This document shows positions 29,253-39,938 of a stretch of DNA of 64,000 nt, piece by piece. The notes below the pieces were generated by a model, which was not told the DNA's origin, did not search any database, and was given only the letters and a program-made list of their open reading frames with translations. This DNA comes from Actinomycetota bacterium (lineage in GTDB: Bacteria > Actinomycetota > Actinomycetes > Nanopelagicales > Nanopelagicaceae). A program made the translations under genes and the position numbers. The DNA lies in contig CANLHI010000001.1 in NCBI GenBank assembly GCA_947490845.1, positions 27,234-91,233 on the forward strand, in the 5' to 3' direction. Positions within the stretch are counted from its first letter, which is position 1. Each line of letters begins with the position of its first letter.

Positions 29253-30223
29253 TGAAGTCATCTGCGCTAAATAAGGGCAATACTCGTTTAGATATTCTCG
29301 CTGCAATCTCGGGTGTAATGATCGCTGTGCAGGCGCGTGCCAATGGTGAACTCTCTTATCGAATGGGAAACCCAATTGAAGCCGCATTAGTATCTTTCGG
29401 TTCCGGGTTAATTATTATTTCCTTAATTTCCATCTTCAGCCCAGCAATTAAAAACGGAGTTAGAAATCTACGTGGTGCCCTTAAGCGTAAAGAAATTCCA
29501 CCTTGGACTCTCTTTGCCGGAATGCTTGGTGGAAGTTTTGTAGCTGTGCAAACTCAGATAGTTCCAATCATTGGTGTTGCAATTTATTCGGTGGCATCAA
29601 TTGCCGGCCAGACCGCAACTTCATTATTAGTAGATCGCATCGGCTTAACTGGTGGTGGAAAGAAGCGCATAACTCTTAGGCGTGTAGCGGCTGCTGGAAT
29701 AACAGTATTAGCAGTACTAATTTCCGTCCTTGATCGCATAGAAGCCAACAACCTTTCAGTCATAGCGGTCTTATTAGGCTGCTTTGCTGGGGCAATTGTG
29801 GGCGTGCAACGAGCGCTAAATGGTCAAATTAACGAAAGCACACAACAAAGCTTTACCACTTCTCTGCTTAATTTCATTATGGGAACTAGTTTTCTAGTAA
29901 TTTTTCTAGCCATCGGCATGTTAATAAATAGAGCCGAGATAGTTTCACTTCCAGCGGGACCATGGTGGATGTATACGGGTGGAACTATCGGAATTATTTA
30001 CATCGCTTTCACTTCAACGATAGTTCAACATTTGGGTGTATTAACTTTCACGCTAATTAGCGTTGGGGGGCAGTTAGTTGGTTCGTTGTTGATTGACTTC
30101 TACTCACCAACTGAAGGTGTGCAGGTAAGCGCCTATTTGGTAACCGGAATTGTTATGACTTATCTTGGCGTTATTGTGGGCGGCGTCGGTAATTTACCAA
30201 AGCTGAAATTAGCGAAGCGCTGA
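29252..30223 (+). CDS. DMT-family transporter (YdcZ/DUF606 duplicated)
   Basis: AISGVMIAVQARANGELSYRMGNPIEAALVSFGSG and second-half GVQRALNGQINESTQQSFTTSLLNFIMGT. Confidence 0.85.
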   Translation: MKSSALNKGNTRLDILAAISGVMIAVQARANGELSYRMGNPIEAALVSFGSGLIIISLISIFSPAIKNGVRNLRGALKRKEIPPWTLFAGMLGGSFVAVQTQIVPIIGVAIYSVASIAGQTATSLLVDRIGLTGGGKKRITLRRVAAAGITVLAVLISVLDRIEANNLSVIAVLLGCFAGAIVGVQRALNGQINESTQQSFTTSLLNFIMGTSFLVIFLAIGMLINRAEIVSLPAGPWWMYTGGTIGIIYIAFTSTIVQHLGVLTFTLISVGGQLVGSLLIDFYSPTEGVQVSAYLVTGIVMTYLGVIVGGVGNLPKLKLAKR

Positions 30224-30773
30224 TAAAGAAGCCCGCAATTGCATATGAGGAACTCTTGACCCAAGGCAGCGTCGCTGCGTAATAACCCGCCAAAGTAATT
30301 CCAACACCCCATAAAAGAGCGCCGAGCGTATTTGCGGATAAGAATTTGTAGTAATTCATCTTGGCAGCGCCAGCAATTGGTGGGACGAAAGTACGAATCC
30401 AAGGGAAGAAGCGCGCCGCAACAACTGCCCACCAACCAGTTTTGTCATAGAAAGCTTCAGCATTAACAATCATTCGTGCAACTCTGGGTGACTTTCTCTT
30501 ATCTAGATAGGGGCGCCCAACAACGCGACCAATCACAAATCCAACTTGATCTCCAAAAAAAGCAGCGAGAAAAATGATTGAAACTAAAATAATAATATTT
30601 ATATTTCCGTGAGCTGCTGCAACTATGCCTGCGCTAAATAGAATCGAATCACCTGGCAAGAAAAAGCCAAAAAGTAAGCCTGTCTCGATAAAAACTATCG
30701 CCCCGATAACTAGATAGAAGATAAATGGGGCAAGCGTTGAAAGTTGGGCATCAAAGGATGCGGCTAACTCCAT
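30171..30773 (-). CDS. DedA family membrane protein
   Basis: FIETGLLFGFFLPGDSILFSAGI, ARFFPWIRTFVPPIAGAAKMNYYKFL. Confidence 0.9.
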   Translation of the reverse strand: MELAASFDAQLSTLAPFIFYLVIGAIVFIETGLLFGFFLPGDSILFSAGIVAAAHGNINIIILVSIIFLAAFFGDQVGFVIGRVVGRPYLDKRKSPRVARMIVNAEAFYDKTGWWAVVAARFFPWIRTFVPPIAGAAKMNYYKFLSANTLGALLWGVGITLAGYYAATLPWVKSSSYAIAGFFISASLISALVNYRRRPQ

Positions 30774-32093
30774 TTAAACGCTCTTTTTAACCGCAGCAGC
30801 CACCTTTGTGACCACTTGTGGGTCAAAAACGCTGGGCACTATGAATGAGGCATTTAGTTGAGATGGTGTAACGCATGATGCGATCGCTTCGGCAGCAGCA
30901 ATTAATAGTTCATCGGTGATCTTATTCGCATTTGCATCCAGTAGACCACGGAAAATACCTGGGAACGCTAAGACATTATTGATCTGATTTGGTTGATCAC
31001 TTCTACCAGTTGCAACAACAGTTGCATACTTGCGTGCGATCACTGGATCAATTTCGGGATCTGGATTAGCCAGTGCAAAAACAATCGAACCCTTCGCCAT
31101 TGCTGCGACGTCATTTTCCGTTAAGACATTTGGAGCACTTACTCCAATGAATACATCTGCGCCCTTCATGGCATCTGAGATATTGCCGGTGAAACCTTCA
31201 GTCACGCAGCCTTTTATATCGAAGGCAATTATGGTCTTGGCTCCACTCTTGGTGAGCAACCTGGCAATTGCTGTTCCTGCGGCCCCGGCACCACTCATTA
31301 CGATTCTTACATCACTCAGCTTCTTATTAACTAAATTTAGAGAATTAGTTAATGCGGCTAGTACGACAATTGCAGTTCCGTGTTGATCATCATGAAAAAC
31401 TGGAATATCCAATAAATCTCGTAAGCGCGCTTCGATTTCAAAGCAGCGTGGCGCAGATATATCTTCTAGGTTTATTCCGCCATAAACGGGGGCGATTAAC
31501 TGAACTGTGCGAACGATTTCATCAACATCTTGAGTGTCTAAACAAACTGGCCAAGCATCAACGTCAGCAAATCGCTTAAATAGCGCGGCCTTACCTTCCA
31601 TAACTGGCAAAGCTGCTGCAGGCCCGATATTTCCCAGACCTAAAACTGCAGAACCATCGGTAACAACTGCGACAGTATTTCGCTTCATCGTTAAACGACG
31701 CACATCCGATGGATCTTCAACGATTGCTTGGCAGATACGCGCAACACCTGGGGTATATGCACGAGAGAGATCATCACGGGTCTTTAGTGGAACCTTTGAT
31801 TGAACTTCGAGTTTCCCACCAAGGTGGAGCAAAAAGGTGCGATCGCTAACTTTGCGAACCGTTAATCCGGGATGCGCAGTGAGCGCCGTTGTGATTTCTT
31901 GTGCGTGATCTGCATCGATCGTGTCACAAGTTACGTCAATTACAACTTTTCCCGATACCGATTCAACGACATCGAGAGCAGTAATAGTTGCACCAGCGTT
32001 TGTAAGTGTGGCAGTGATTAAGGCAACAGGTTGTAGTTCAGGTGATCCTTCAACACGGATTGTGATTCCGTATCCCGGAGAAGTTGATGCCAT
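30774..32093 (-). CDS. NAD-dependent malic enzyme with N-terminal ACT-like domain
   Basis: [72 protein letters not shown]. Confidence 0.92.
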   Translation of the reverse strand: MASTSPGYGITIRVEGSPELQPVALITATLTNAGATITALDVVESVSGKVVIDVTCDTIDADHAQEITTALTAHPGLTVRKVSDRTFLLHLGGKLEVQSKVPLKTRDDLSRAYTPGVARICQAIVEDPSDVRRLTMKRNTVAVVTDGSAVLGLGNIGPAAALPVMEGKAALFKRFADVDAWPVCLDTQDVDEIVRTVQLIAPVYGGINLEDISAPRCFEIEARLRDLLDIPVFHDDQHGTAIVVLAALTNSLNLVNKKLSDVRIVMSGAGAAGTAIARLLTKSGAKTIIAFDIKGCVTEGFTGNISDAMKGADVFIGVSAPNVLTENDVAAMAKGSIVFALANPDPEIDPVIARKYATVVATGRSDQPNQINNVLAFPGIFRGLLDANANKITDELLIAAAEAIASCVTPSQLNASFIVPSVFDPQVVTKVAAAVKKSV

Positions 32094-32732
32094 TTAAACC
32101 ACACCATAAAGGCGGTCACCAGCATCGCCAAGACCAGGAACGATGTAACCGCGCTCATTTAATTTTTCATCTAAGGCACCAGTTACGAGTGTTATCGGAA
32201 CTCCAGAATTTGCGAAAGCATCTTCCAAAACTTTTACACCCTCTGGCGCAGACAAAATGCAGATCGCAGTAATGTCATCAGCGCCACGTTCGATAAGGAA
32301 GTTAATTGCAGCAACCAACGTGCCACCAGTTGCCAACATTGGATCAAGCACGAAACATTGACGGCCGGCCAAATTCTCTGGCAGGCGATTGGCGTAGGTG
32401 CTGGCCTTTAGAGTCTTTTCATCGCGAACCATTCCGAGAAAACCAACCTCGGCAGTTGGAATCAAACGCGTCATTCCTTCGAGCATGCCAAGCCCGGCTC
32501 GGAGAATAGGAACCACCACCGGACGTGGATCAGAGAGTTTTAACCCCGTGGTTTGAGTTACAGGAGTCTTAATAGAAACTTTTTCAGTTCGGACATCGCG
32601 AGTTGCCTCATAAGCCAGGAGAGTCACTAGCTCTTCCACTAAATGACGAAATGTTGGCGAATCAGTTTTTTCATCGCGCAGAACGGTCAATTTGTGAGTT
32701 ACCAGCGGGTGGTCGGCGACGTGAACTTTCAT
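32094..32732 (-). CDS. upp: Uracil phosphoribosyltransferase
   Basis: [56 protein letters not shown]. Confidence 0.95.
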   Translation of the reverse strand: MKVHVADHPLVTHKLTVLRDEKTDSPTFRHLVEELVTLLAYEATRDVRTEKVSIKTPVTQTTGLKLSDPRPVVVPILRAGLGMLEGMTRLIPTAEVGFLGMVRDEKTLKASTYANRLPENLAGRQCFVLDPMLATGGTLVAAINFLIERGADDITAICILSAPEGVKVLEDAFANSGVPITLVTGALDEKLNERGYIVPGLGDAGDRLYGVV

Positions 32733-32766
32733 GACTCATACCTTACAGGGGTTTCCAACTAGCCCA

Positions 32767-33261
32767 ATGAGTGGGAATATGTCCGATGTGAGCGATGCAA
32801 TGGTGAACGAGGTAGATATAGCAGTCGCTGCTTGGCACGAAGACGGGCGCTGGAACTTAGCTCTATTGCCTGATGCGCATGATCTACCACACATTATTGA
32901 TCGTCTTAAATCACAGCAAACAAATGGCGGCGCAATCGCACTCTTAGCAATTGATGAAGAATTCTTTATGGTGATTAGAGTCCTTGGTTCACACATCAGT
33001 ATGTTTTTAAGTGATGTAACTTGCGCCATAGATTACGAAGTTGCTGCAGACTTCTTAGAGTTATGTGATCTTGATTCTCCGGAAGAAGAAGATGAACCAC
33101 TTCCAGTCGGACATTTAGATATTTTGGCTGACTTAGGTGTTAATCAGATGGAACTTTCTGCACTCTGTGATGATGCGGAACTTTTCCCTGATGAACAACT
33201 CGAAGCAATCGCTGGTCGCTTAGGATTTGCAGAACAATTCTCAGAACTATTGGAGCTCTGA
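32767..33261 (+). CDS. tRNA adenosine deaminase-associated protein
   Basis: FMVIRVLGSHISMFLSDVTCAIDYEVAADFLEL; immediately upstream of tadA; start uncertain. Confidence 0.8.
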   Translation: MSGNMSDVSDAMVNEVDIAVAAWHEDGRWNLALLPDAHDLPHIIDRLKSQQTNGGAIALLAIDEEFFMVIRVLGSHISMFLSDVTCAIDYEVAADFLELCDLDSPEEEDEPLPVGHLDILADLGVNQMELSALCDDAELFPDEQLEAIAGRLGFAEQFSELLEL

Positions 33262-33290
33262 GAATTTCTAATAAGTCAGCAGAATCGCTT

Positions 33291-33722
33291 ATGGATCAAG
33301 CGATCGAAATTGCACGCCAGGGGATCGCTACCGGAGATGTTCCAGTCGGTGCCATTGTTATAAATAAAGATGGCGAAATAATTGGGCAAGGTTCAAATGA
33401 ACGTGAAGCCAACAACGATCCAACAGCGCACGCCGAAATTGTGGCGATTCGAGGCGCTGCATCCGCTATTCAAAATTCACGACTTGATGGATGCACGCTC
33501 GTAGTCACGCTAGAACCATGCGCGATGTGTGCAGGTGCGATTGCGCAATCACGCATTTCGAATCTGATATTTGGGGCGTGGGATGAAAAAGCGGGCGCGG
33601 TTGGCTCGGTTTGGGACGTTATTCGCGACCCACGCGCACTTCATAAAGTAAATGTGACAGCAGGAATTCGCGAAAGCGAATGCGCAAAGCTGTTAACTGA
33701 CTTCTTTGAAGGTCAGCGTTAA
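33291..33722 (+). CDS. tadA: tRNA-specific adenosine deaminase
   Basis: DPTAHAEIVAIR and LEPCAMCAGAIAQSRI zinc motifs. Confidence 0.9.
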   Translation: MDQAIEIARQGIATGDVPVGAIVINKDGEIIGQGSNEREANNDPTAHAEIVAIRGAASAIQNSRLDGCTLVVTLEPCAMCAGAIAQSRISNLIFGAWDEKAGAVGSVWDVIRDPRALHKVNVTAGIRESECAKLLTDFFEGQR

Positions 33723-36023
33723 TTAAACAAGCAGTTGGTAAGAAGGATTCAAGATAGTAAGTACACCTTCTTCTTCGCCAACCATTCCTTCTGCGCGAAT
33801 TTGAGCGCCAACTTCCAAGCCCGCAATCTCACGTCGACCTAAGAAGTGAAGTGTTACTCCACCAGATTGATCCCACACTTCCACCTGCAAAAGTGGCGCA
33901 GCACCTTTTGCCGCACTCTTTATCGCAGTAACTTGACCTTGCACTTGCGCACGCTGGCGCCATTGAATCTTTCCAATTGGCGTTAAATCTTCGGCGTAAT
34001 GGCTCATCGGTTCCGTTGGTTTGATTACACCTTTGACTGGCTTGAATGCTTCAGGTGATGAAACAGATGCTCTTGTGGCAACAGTCTGTGTTTGCACCGT
34101 TAATTGTGATCCAGAAGTTATGCGATCTACGTCAAAGGGAACAATTGTTGCAACCACGCGTTGCAATTGCGAAATTGGAGCCGCAATTTCTTCAGCCGTC
34201 TGATCGTGTAATAAGCGACCTAAGAAACCCGAATAAGCACGACGTGGCAGCAGGAGAGTTAGTTCAACATCATTTTTCTCTGTCATGCGGATTGCATAAT
34301 CAACAGCAGCATTTGCTAATCGGCGATCTGGACAATCAATTAATTCAAGTGTTACATCATCGAGTGCATCAGATTTTGCCCAGGCATCCTTGATATCTTC
34401 TGCTCTGCGATCATCGATTACAAAGTGAACAGCGCTCAAATTACGAGGTTTCAAGCTTCGCGCATAACGAATTGCGCCAACGGTAGCTAGATCCACGTTA
34501 TCGACCAAAACTGTCACGTTATGGCGAACAATCGTCGTCGCCCGCTCTTGTTCTTGACGGACCAACAAAGCTTCTTGCTCACGTGTGTATTGACGACGCA
34601 AGCGCAAGAAACTTATAACCATAATCGGTGCTGTTACCAGAACCAACCATGCACCTTCAGTAAATTTTACAATCGAGAAAATAATGACGATGGCAAGAGA
34701 GACAGATCCTGCAGCAGCATTAATTACTACCTTTATGCGCCACCCTTTTGCCTTTGTGCGCAAAGAATATTTCGTCATACCAAAACCAGCGAGTGTAAAT
34801 CCAGTAAATACGCCGAGTGCATAGAAGGCAACAAGATGTTCCACCGAACCCGCAGTAATAATTACAAGCAGTAAACCGCCGCCTGCGAGTAAGAGAATTC
34901 CGTTTGAGAACGCTAATCGGTGACCACGCTTAGTTAATTGGCGAGGCAAGTAACCATCATTTGCAACGAAGTTGCAGAGCAGTGGAAATGCACTGTAAGT
35001 AGTGTTTGCACCAGCAAAGAGAATAAGCATTGTTGCTAGCTGAACCATAATAAACATAAAGGTTCCAAAAGCGCCTTCACCTACCGCCGCCTTAGCAATC
35101 TGTGAAATAACAGTCGGTGTTCCCGATTCATATGGCATGGCTTGGATGTGATGTGCAAAATATGAAACTCCGAGAACTAGCATGCCAAGCAAGCAGCTCA
35201 TGATTACCAAGGTGCGTCTAGCGTTAACGTGCTCGGGAGTCTTAAATAGCGCAACACCATCTGAAATTGCTTCTAGGCCAGTGAGGGAAGATCCACCGTT
35301 AGCAAATGCGCGAAGCAGAATAAATATCGCAGCACCCGTCAGCAAACCTTGTTCTTGCCCGAGTTCAACTGCACCCGGAAGATCGGTAGCAAGAGTTGGC
35401 AAAGTTCCTTGAGATAAGCGCCAGAATCCCATTCCGAAAACAATCAACATGCAACCGATAAAGAAGTAAGTTGGAAATGCGAAAGCTTTTCCCGCTTCTT
35501 TTACGCCACGTAGGTTTCCGTAAGTTAAAAGAATAATCACCGCAAAAATCATTGGCATCTTCCATGGTGATAAAGATGGAAAAGTAGAAATGATCGCCGC
35601 AACGCCGGCTGCTGATTGAATCGCAAGCGTGACGATGTAATCAAGTATCAGTGCAACTGCTGCGATCTGTGCGGTTACTGGTCCGAAGTTATCGCGCGAG
35701 ACGATGTATGCGCCACCTGTTTTTGTGTAAACATCAATAACGTTGCGATAAGAAAGTGTGATTAAAACTAAAATTGCCAATACAACTGCAGTCATTGGCA
35801 TCAAGATTGCAAAGGCAGCAAGACCAAATGCTGGCAACAACGCGATCAAAATTTGTTCGCTGCCGTAGGCCGAAGATGAAATACAGTCAGATGAGAGAAT
35901 TCCGAGGGCATAGCGCTTTGATAAACGTTGGTGACCTAATGAGTGCCTATTTAGCGCACCGCCTAGAAATGCTCGCTTGATCTTGTAGCTAAGCGGATCC
36001 TTGAGGTGGGCGCTTTCTTGCAT
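33723..36023 (-). CDS. APC-superfamily permease with C-terminal OB-fold-like extension
   Basis: SSDCISSSAYGSEQILIALLP N-terminal TM bundle; C-terminus IQWRQRAQVQGQVTAIKS...LLQVEVWDQSGGVTLHFLGRREIAGLEVGAQIRAEGMVGEEEGVLTILNPSYQLL; start trimmed to MQESAHLKD, longer ORF to 36122 possible. Confidence 0.85.
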   Translation of the reverse strand: MQESAHLKDPLSYKIKRAFLGGALNRHSLGHQRLSKRYALGILSSDCISSSAYGSEQILIALLPAFGLAAFAILMPMTAVVLAILVLITLSYRNVIDVYTKTGGAYIVSRDNFGPVTAQIAAVALILDYIVTLAIQSAAGVAAIISTFPSLSPWKMPMIFAVIILLTYGNLRGVKEAGKAFAFPTYFFIGCMLIVFGMGFWRLSQGTLPTLATDLPGAVELGQEQGLLTGAAIFILLRAFANGGSSLTGLEAISDGVALFKTPEHVNARRTLVIMSCLLGMLVLGVSYFAHHIQAMPYESGTPTVISQIAKAAVGEGAFGTFMFIMVQLATMLILFAGANTTYSAFPLLCNFVANDGYLPRQLTKRGHRLAFSNGILLLAGGGLLLVIITAGSVEHLVAFYALGVFTGFTLAGFGMTKYSLRTKAKGWRIKVVINAAAGSVSLAIVIIFSIVKFTEGAWLVLVTAPIMVISFLRLRRQYTREQEALLVRQEQERATTIVRHNVTVLVDNVDLATVGAIRYARSLKPRNLSAVHFVIDDRRAEDIKDAWAKSDALDDVTLELIDCPDRRLANAAVDYAIRMTEKNDVELTLLLPRRAYSGFLGRLLHDQTAEEIAAPISQLQRVVATIVPFDVDRITSGSQLTVQTQTVATRASVSSPEAFKPVKGVIKPTEPMSHYAEDLTPIGKIQWRQRAQVQGQVTAIKSAAKGAAPLLQVEVWDQSGGVTLHFLGRREIAGLEVGAQIRAEGMVGEEEGVLTILNPSYQLLV

Positions 36024-36125
36024 TGCAACAGGCTGCGGCGCACCATCTGTCCACGACTTTGGCACACAAACTCCTTCATTCTTAAAGACTGGCGCGTAAA
36101 ACCACTCGGCCAGTATGCTCATCTT

Positions 36126-37544
36126 ATGCGCACTCAGTTATATATAGAGGGTAAATGGATCGATGGAAACGGGACCGTGGATGTAATTGATCCAAGTGAT
36201 GGCTCGGTAATTGCCAAAGTCGCCACCGCCGGAGACGCCGAAGTTGAGGCCGCCCTTGCCGCCGCTGATCGGGCTGCACCTTCCTGGGCTAAAACGGCAC
36301 CGCGTGTTCGCGGAGAAATTCTGCGCAAGGCATTTGAGTTAATGACGCAAGAGGCAGATTATTTAGCCGAATTGATTTCCAAAGAAAATGGAAAGGCGTT
36401 GCCTGATGCAAGAGGCGAAGTTGCCTATGCTGCGGAATTTTTTCGTTGGTTCTCTGAAGAAGCAGTTCGCGTCAGTGGAGATTTCCGAATGGCGCCAAGT
36501 GGTGACAAGCGAATTCTCGTAACCCACCAACCAGTTGGTCTTTCTCTTCTCATTACCCCTTGGAACTTTCCAGCGGGCATGGTCACGCGCAAGATCGGAC
36601 CAGCAATTGCTGCGGGTTGCACCATGATTTTAAAGCCAGCGGGGGAAACCCCACTTACTGCGCTCGCAATCGTGGACATTCTTGATCGCGCCGGAGTTCC
36701 AAAGGGTGTAGTCAATTTAATTCTGCCAACTCCAACCGGCCCTGCAGTTGCCAAGATGCTCCACGATAAGAGAGTTAAGAATATTTCATTCACCGGTTCG
36801 ACCCAAGTTGGTCGCATCATCCTGAAAGAGGCGGCTGACAATATTATTCGCTGCTCAATGGAGCTCGGCGGAAATGCACCATTTTTAGTTATGGATGATG
36901 CCAATATTGATGAAGCAGTAAAAGGTTTGATGCTCGCTAAATTGCGTAATGGTGGCGCAGCCTGCACCGCAGCAAATCGCATTTATGTGCAACGCCCAGT
37001 TGCAAAAGAGTTTACGGAAAAGTTTGTAGCAGCAATGAGCGCATTTGTTATGGGTCGCGGTCGCGATGCCGGTGTTCAGTTAGGTGCAAGCGTTTCGGTT
37101 AAAGAACGAAATAAAATTGCGGAGTTAGTGGATAGCTCAGTTAAGGCTGGCGCCAAATTATTAACTGGCGGCAAGACACCTGATGGTCCCGGAGCCTTTT
37201 ATCCAGCAACAGTTCTGGAAGTAGATAAAAAGGCCGATATTTTAAATCACGAAATCTTCGGCCCGGTTGCCCCAATCGTAATTTTCGATACTGATGCCCA
37301 AGCTATTGAATTGGCTAATGATGCCGAATACGGTCTTATTAGTTATGTCTTTTCGGAAAACTTAAAGCGCGCGATTCAGTTATCTGAAGCAATTGAATCT
37401 GGAATGGTTGCAATCAACCGTGGGCTTATCTCAGATCCGGCTGCACCTTTCGGCGGCGTTAAGCAATCTGGAATTGGTCGCGAAGGCGGCTTTGAAGGTA
37501 TTCACGAATTCCTTGAGACCAAATACATTGGGGTCGAGATTTAA
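36126..37544 (+). CDS. NAD-dependent succinate-semialdehyde dehydrogenase family
   Basis: PWNFPAGMVTRKIGPAIAAGCTMILKPAGETPL, SFTGSTQVGR, MELGGNAPFLV, NGGAACTAANRIYV. Confidence 0.9.
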   Translation: MRTQLYIEGKWIDGNGTVDVIDPSDGSVIAKVATAGDAEVEAALAAADRAAPSWAKTAPRVRGEILRKAFELMTQEADYLAELISKENGKALPDARGEVAYAAEFFRWFSEEAVRVSGDFRMAPSGDKRILVTHQPVGLSLLITPWNFPAGMVTRKIGPAIAAGCTMILKPAGETPLTALAIVDILDRAGVPKGVVNLILPTPTGPAVAKMLHDKRVKNISFTGSTQVGRIILKEAADNIIRCSMELGGNAPFLVMDDANIDEAVKGLMLAKLRNGGAACTAANRIYVQRPVAKEFTEKFVAAMSAFVMGRGRDAGVQLGASVSVKERNKIAELVDSSVKAGAKLLTGGKTPDGPGAFYPATVLEVDKKADILNHEIFGPVAPIVIFDTDAQAIELANDAEYGLISYVFSENLKRAIQLSEAIESGMVAINRGLISDPAAPFGGVKQSGIGREGGFEGIHEFLETKYIGVEI

Positions 37545-37565
37545 CTTTCGCGCTTGATTGAACCT

Positions 37566-37609
37566 GCGGAGGATGAGTCATTTATCCTCTTCAGCCTGGG
37601 TAATTCCCC
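37566..37609 (+). repeat. Copy A of 44-bp intergenic repeat containing a tRNA-Ser 3'-end-like sequence
   Basis: gcggaggatgagtcatttatcctcttcagcctgggtaattcccc; 39/44 identical to copy B by eye. Confidence 0.7.
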
Positions 37610-37726
37610 ATTTACTCTTTCAGCAACTAAGGCGACTGTAACCGCACTACTTGTAGCGATAATTGGTAAGTTTATTGAAAAAACGTCACTGACTTTGACT
37701 TGCGAACGAAATTAGAGAGTATCAGC

Positions 37727-39883
37727 TCATCTACTTTTGTATTGAAAGAATTTATTTGATATCGATTGATTGAAAGAATCCGAAGCTACAAGCGTTGCCG
37801 AAGCAGATTTCTTCTTAACTAAATTTGTAATTTGAATTTGCTCGCCGTCGATTTTTGCAACACAGTTAACGGCAACTATTTGATACTTTATTTTCGGGAG
37901 TTTAGTAAATCTAAAAATATAGTTTCCATTTGTTGACTTGACCAGACTTACTCTTGGCTTGACTAGTAGTGGTGGCGCGGCTGACTTAACTGTGGTTACC
38001 ACTCCCTCCGAAATTTGACCAAAGGCATCGGTAATCTTGATAGTTACATCCACGCTTTGATCAGGATTAAGATCTGAAATTTCAACGTCATCTCCAAGAA
38101 CCAATACATCACCCGCTGAAGCGCTGACATCGTAGTAATATCCATCAGCATTGAGTTCATCGAAAGTAATCTTGACTGAATCCAAATCAGCATCAGTATT
38201 TACTGCAATTGGAAGAATCGGCGGTTTTGGAAGGCTGGTCTTAGCTATGTCAATAAAGCTTATTGACTGTCCATCTGAAGAGCGGCAAGAACCAGATAGT
38301 TTCACTTCCGTTACAGGTTTCACCTTTGAAACGGTGACAGAGCCATCACCTTTCATTCCATTTGAACTCACAGTGCCTGCGTTTGCAGAATATGTACAAG
38401 TGAGATCGTAATCAAGATCATATTTAAATACTATTTGAGAATCTGTAGCAGTCGCATTTTGTAATCCGGGGCGAGTTAAGGTTCCAGGCGCTTGAATAGT
38501 CAAAGTGGCAAGGCTTTGCAGTGGATTTACCATTTTTACTTTAGAGACGGGAGTTGAATTGACTGAACTTGAACCATAGGCATTTGAATAGTCTGTTCTT
38601 CTCTGCTTAGGCTGTGACTGGCAATCTTGATTATCGCTAGAACTTATATCTCTGATAGTTCCTGAACACGAAGTGGCGTAAACCGACAATTGACGCATTA
38701 CATAAACCCCAGGTTCGGAGGTTCTAGTGCTCTTACAGGTCACCGTCACGCCTATCATTTGGTTCACAAACGGCGTAGTTCCGAGATCCTTTACATAACA
38801 CGAAGCCCCGCCTTTGTTGTAGGTCGCTTTATCAGCCCAATTTCCAAATACTTGATTGATATTTGCTCCCTTTCCATCAATATCCATAGTCATATCAAAG
38901 CTATCTCCTGCTTTGATAACAGTTGTTGATACCTTTACATTTGAAATTTCAGGCGCGGCAATGGCAACAGCTGAATCATTCGATACATTTATCTTGATCG
39001 CTGAGATATCAGCTTGTTGTACTGCTCCGGAAGCTGGTTGCCCCCAAGTATTTTGTCCGGGCATGTTCACTATAGAAACTAGGCGATTGAATACTGCAGT
39101 CGAGTTAGTTGGATTTGGATCCGTGCCCCATGGAGTAGATAAATCTATTCCTGCGTATCCGGCAATTTCAACTTTTGAAACAGTCCACGTTCCAGCTGGC
39201 CAATCGGAGCCGACTTCAAAATCAAATGTGCTATCAATTCTTTTTGTATCAGGCCCACTAATACTTGAGTCATACTTAGATAAAAGCTTATAGACCTCAA
39301 TTCCCTCTTGTTGGTTTCGCAAGAAGACCCAAATTGTATTTATTTTTCCAGAGTTGCTAGCAATTACACGAATAGAAATTTTATCTCCAACTTTCCGGTC
39401 GGCCGGAGTTGTCATTTCAATTTTTTCTAACTGAGGTTGCGTAACTGCAGGTGTTAATCCATCAGGCAACACGGTAAAAGAAATTGAATCCAAATTGTCA
39501 GTCCAAGAGGTTTGACTTTGACCATTTGTACAACTCAAGCTCACACCTTGGACCGCGTACTTCCCAGGAGATGCTTCAGCGGTAATCTTCAGTGGAATTT
39601 TAAAAGGCCCTTTTGGGGAAGTTTTGCCCGAAACTTTGCCATTAATTCCGGGAGTATTTGCTATCTGATAGATACCGGTGGGATCGATAAAGGAGACGTA
39701 AATCTGATTAATTGCGCCACTAGTGCAGGCTGCGTCAACATCCCAATAAACAGTCTCTCCTACGCTGTAAGAATTCTTATCAATGCTCACTGAATAAATT
39801 ACATTTCCCGCATGAGATTGAGATGGCGTAATCACCGAAAGAAGTAGACCCAATAGGGACCCCGTGGTGAGATGCTTATTCAC
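37727..39883 (-). CDS. Large secreted protein of unknown function (718 aa, beta-rich)
   Basis: Signal peptide MNKHLTTGSLLGLLLSVITPSQSHA; repeated Ig-like beta-strand segments; apparent GTG start. Confidence 0.75.
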   Translation of the reverse strand: MNKHLTTGSLLGLLLSVITPSQSHAGNVIYSVSIDKNSYSVGETVYWDVDAACTSGAINQIYVSFIDPTGIYQIANTPGINGKVSGKTSPKGPFKIPLKITAEASPGKYAVQGVSLSCTNGQSQTSWTDNLDSISFTVLPDGLTPAVTQPQLEKIEMTTPADRKVGDKISIRVIASNSGKINTIWVFLRNQQEGIEVYKLLSKYDSSISGPDTKRIDSTFDFEVGSDWPAGTWTVSKVEIAGYAGIDLSTPWGTDPNPTNSTAVFNRLVSIVNMPGQNTWGQPASGAVQQADISAIKINVSNDSAVAIAAPEISNVKVSTTVIKAGDSFDMTMDIDGKGANINQVFGNWADKATYNKGGASCYVKDLGTTPFVNQMIGVTVTCKSTRTSEPGVYVMRQLSVYATSCSGTIRDISSSDNQDCQSQPKQRRTDYSNAYGSSSVNSTPVSKVKMVNPLQSLATLTIQAPGTLTRPGLQNATATDSQIVFKYDLDYDLTCTYSANAGTVSSNGMKGDGSVTVSKVKPVTEVKLSGSCRSSDGQSISFIDIAKTSLPKPPILPIAVNTDADLDSVKITFDELNADGYYYDVSASAGDVLVLGDDVEISDLNPDQSVDVTIKITDAFGQISEGVVTTVKSAAPPLLVKPRVSLVKSTNGNYIFRFTKLPKIKYQIVAVNCVAKIDGEQIQITNLVKKKSASATLVASDSFNQSISNKFFQYKSR

Positions 39884-39938
39884 AGCAGAAGTCTACGAGA
39901 TTAAATGAATTTTGAGCAGGGTCAATTTCAATGTGAGC

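Noticed and set aside
36425-36982. 185-aa minus-strand ORF antisense to the aldehyde dehydrogenase
   Set aside because: Fully antisense to a strongly conserved dehydrogenase coding region
37566-37609. Considered as a second tRNA gene
   Set aside because: Only the acceptor/T-arm-like 3' portion is present; no D-arm or anticodon arm
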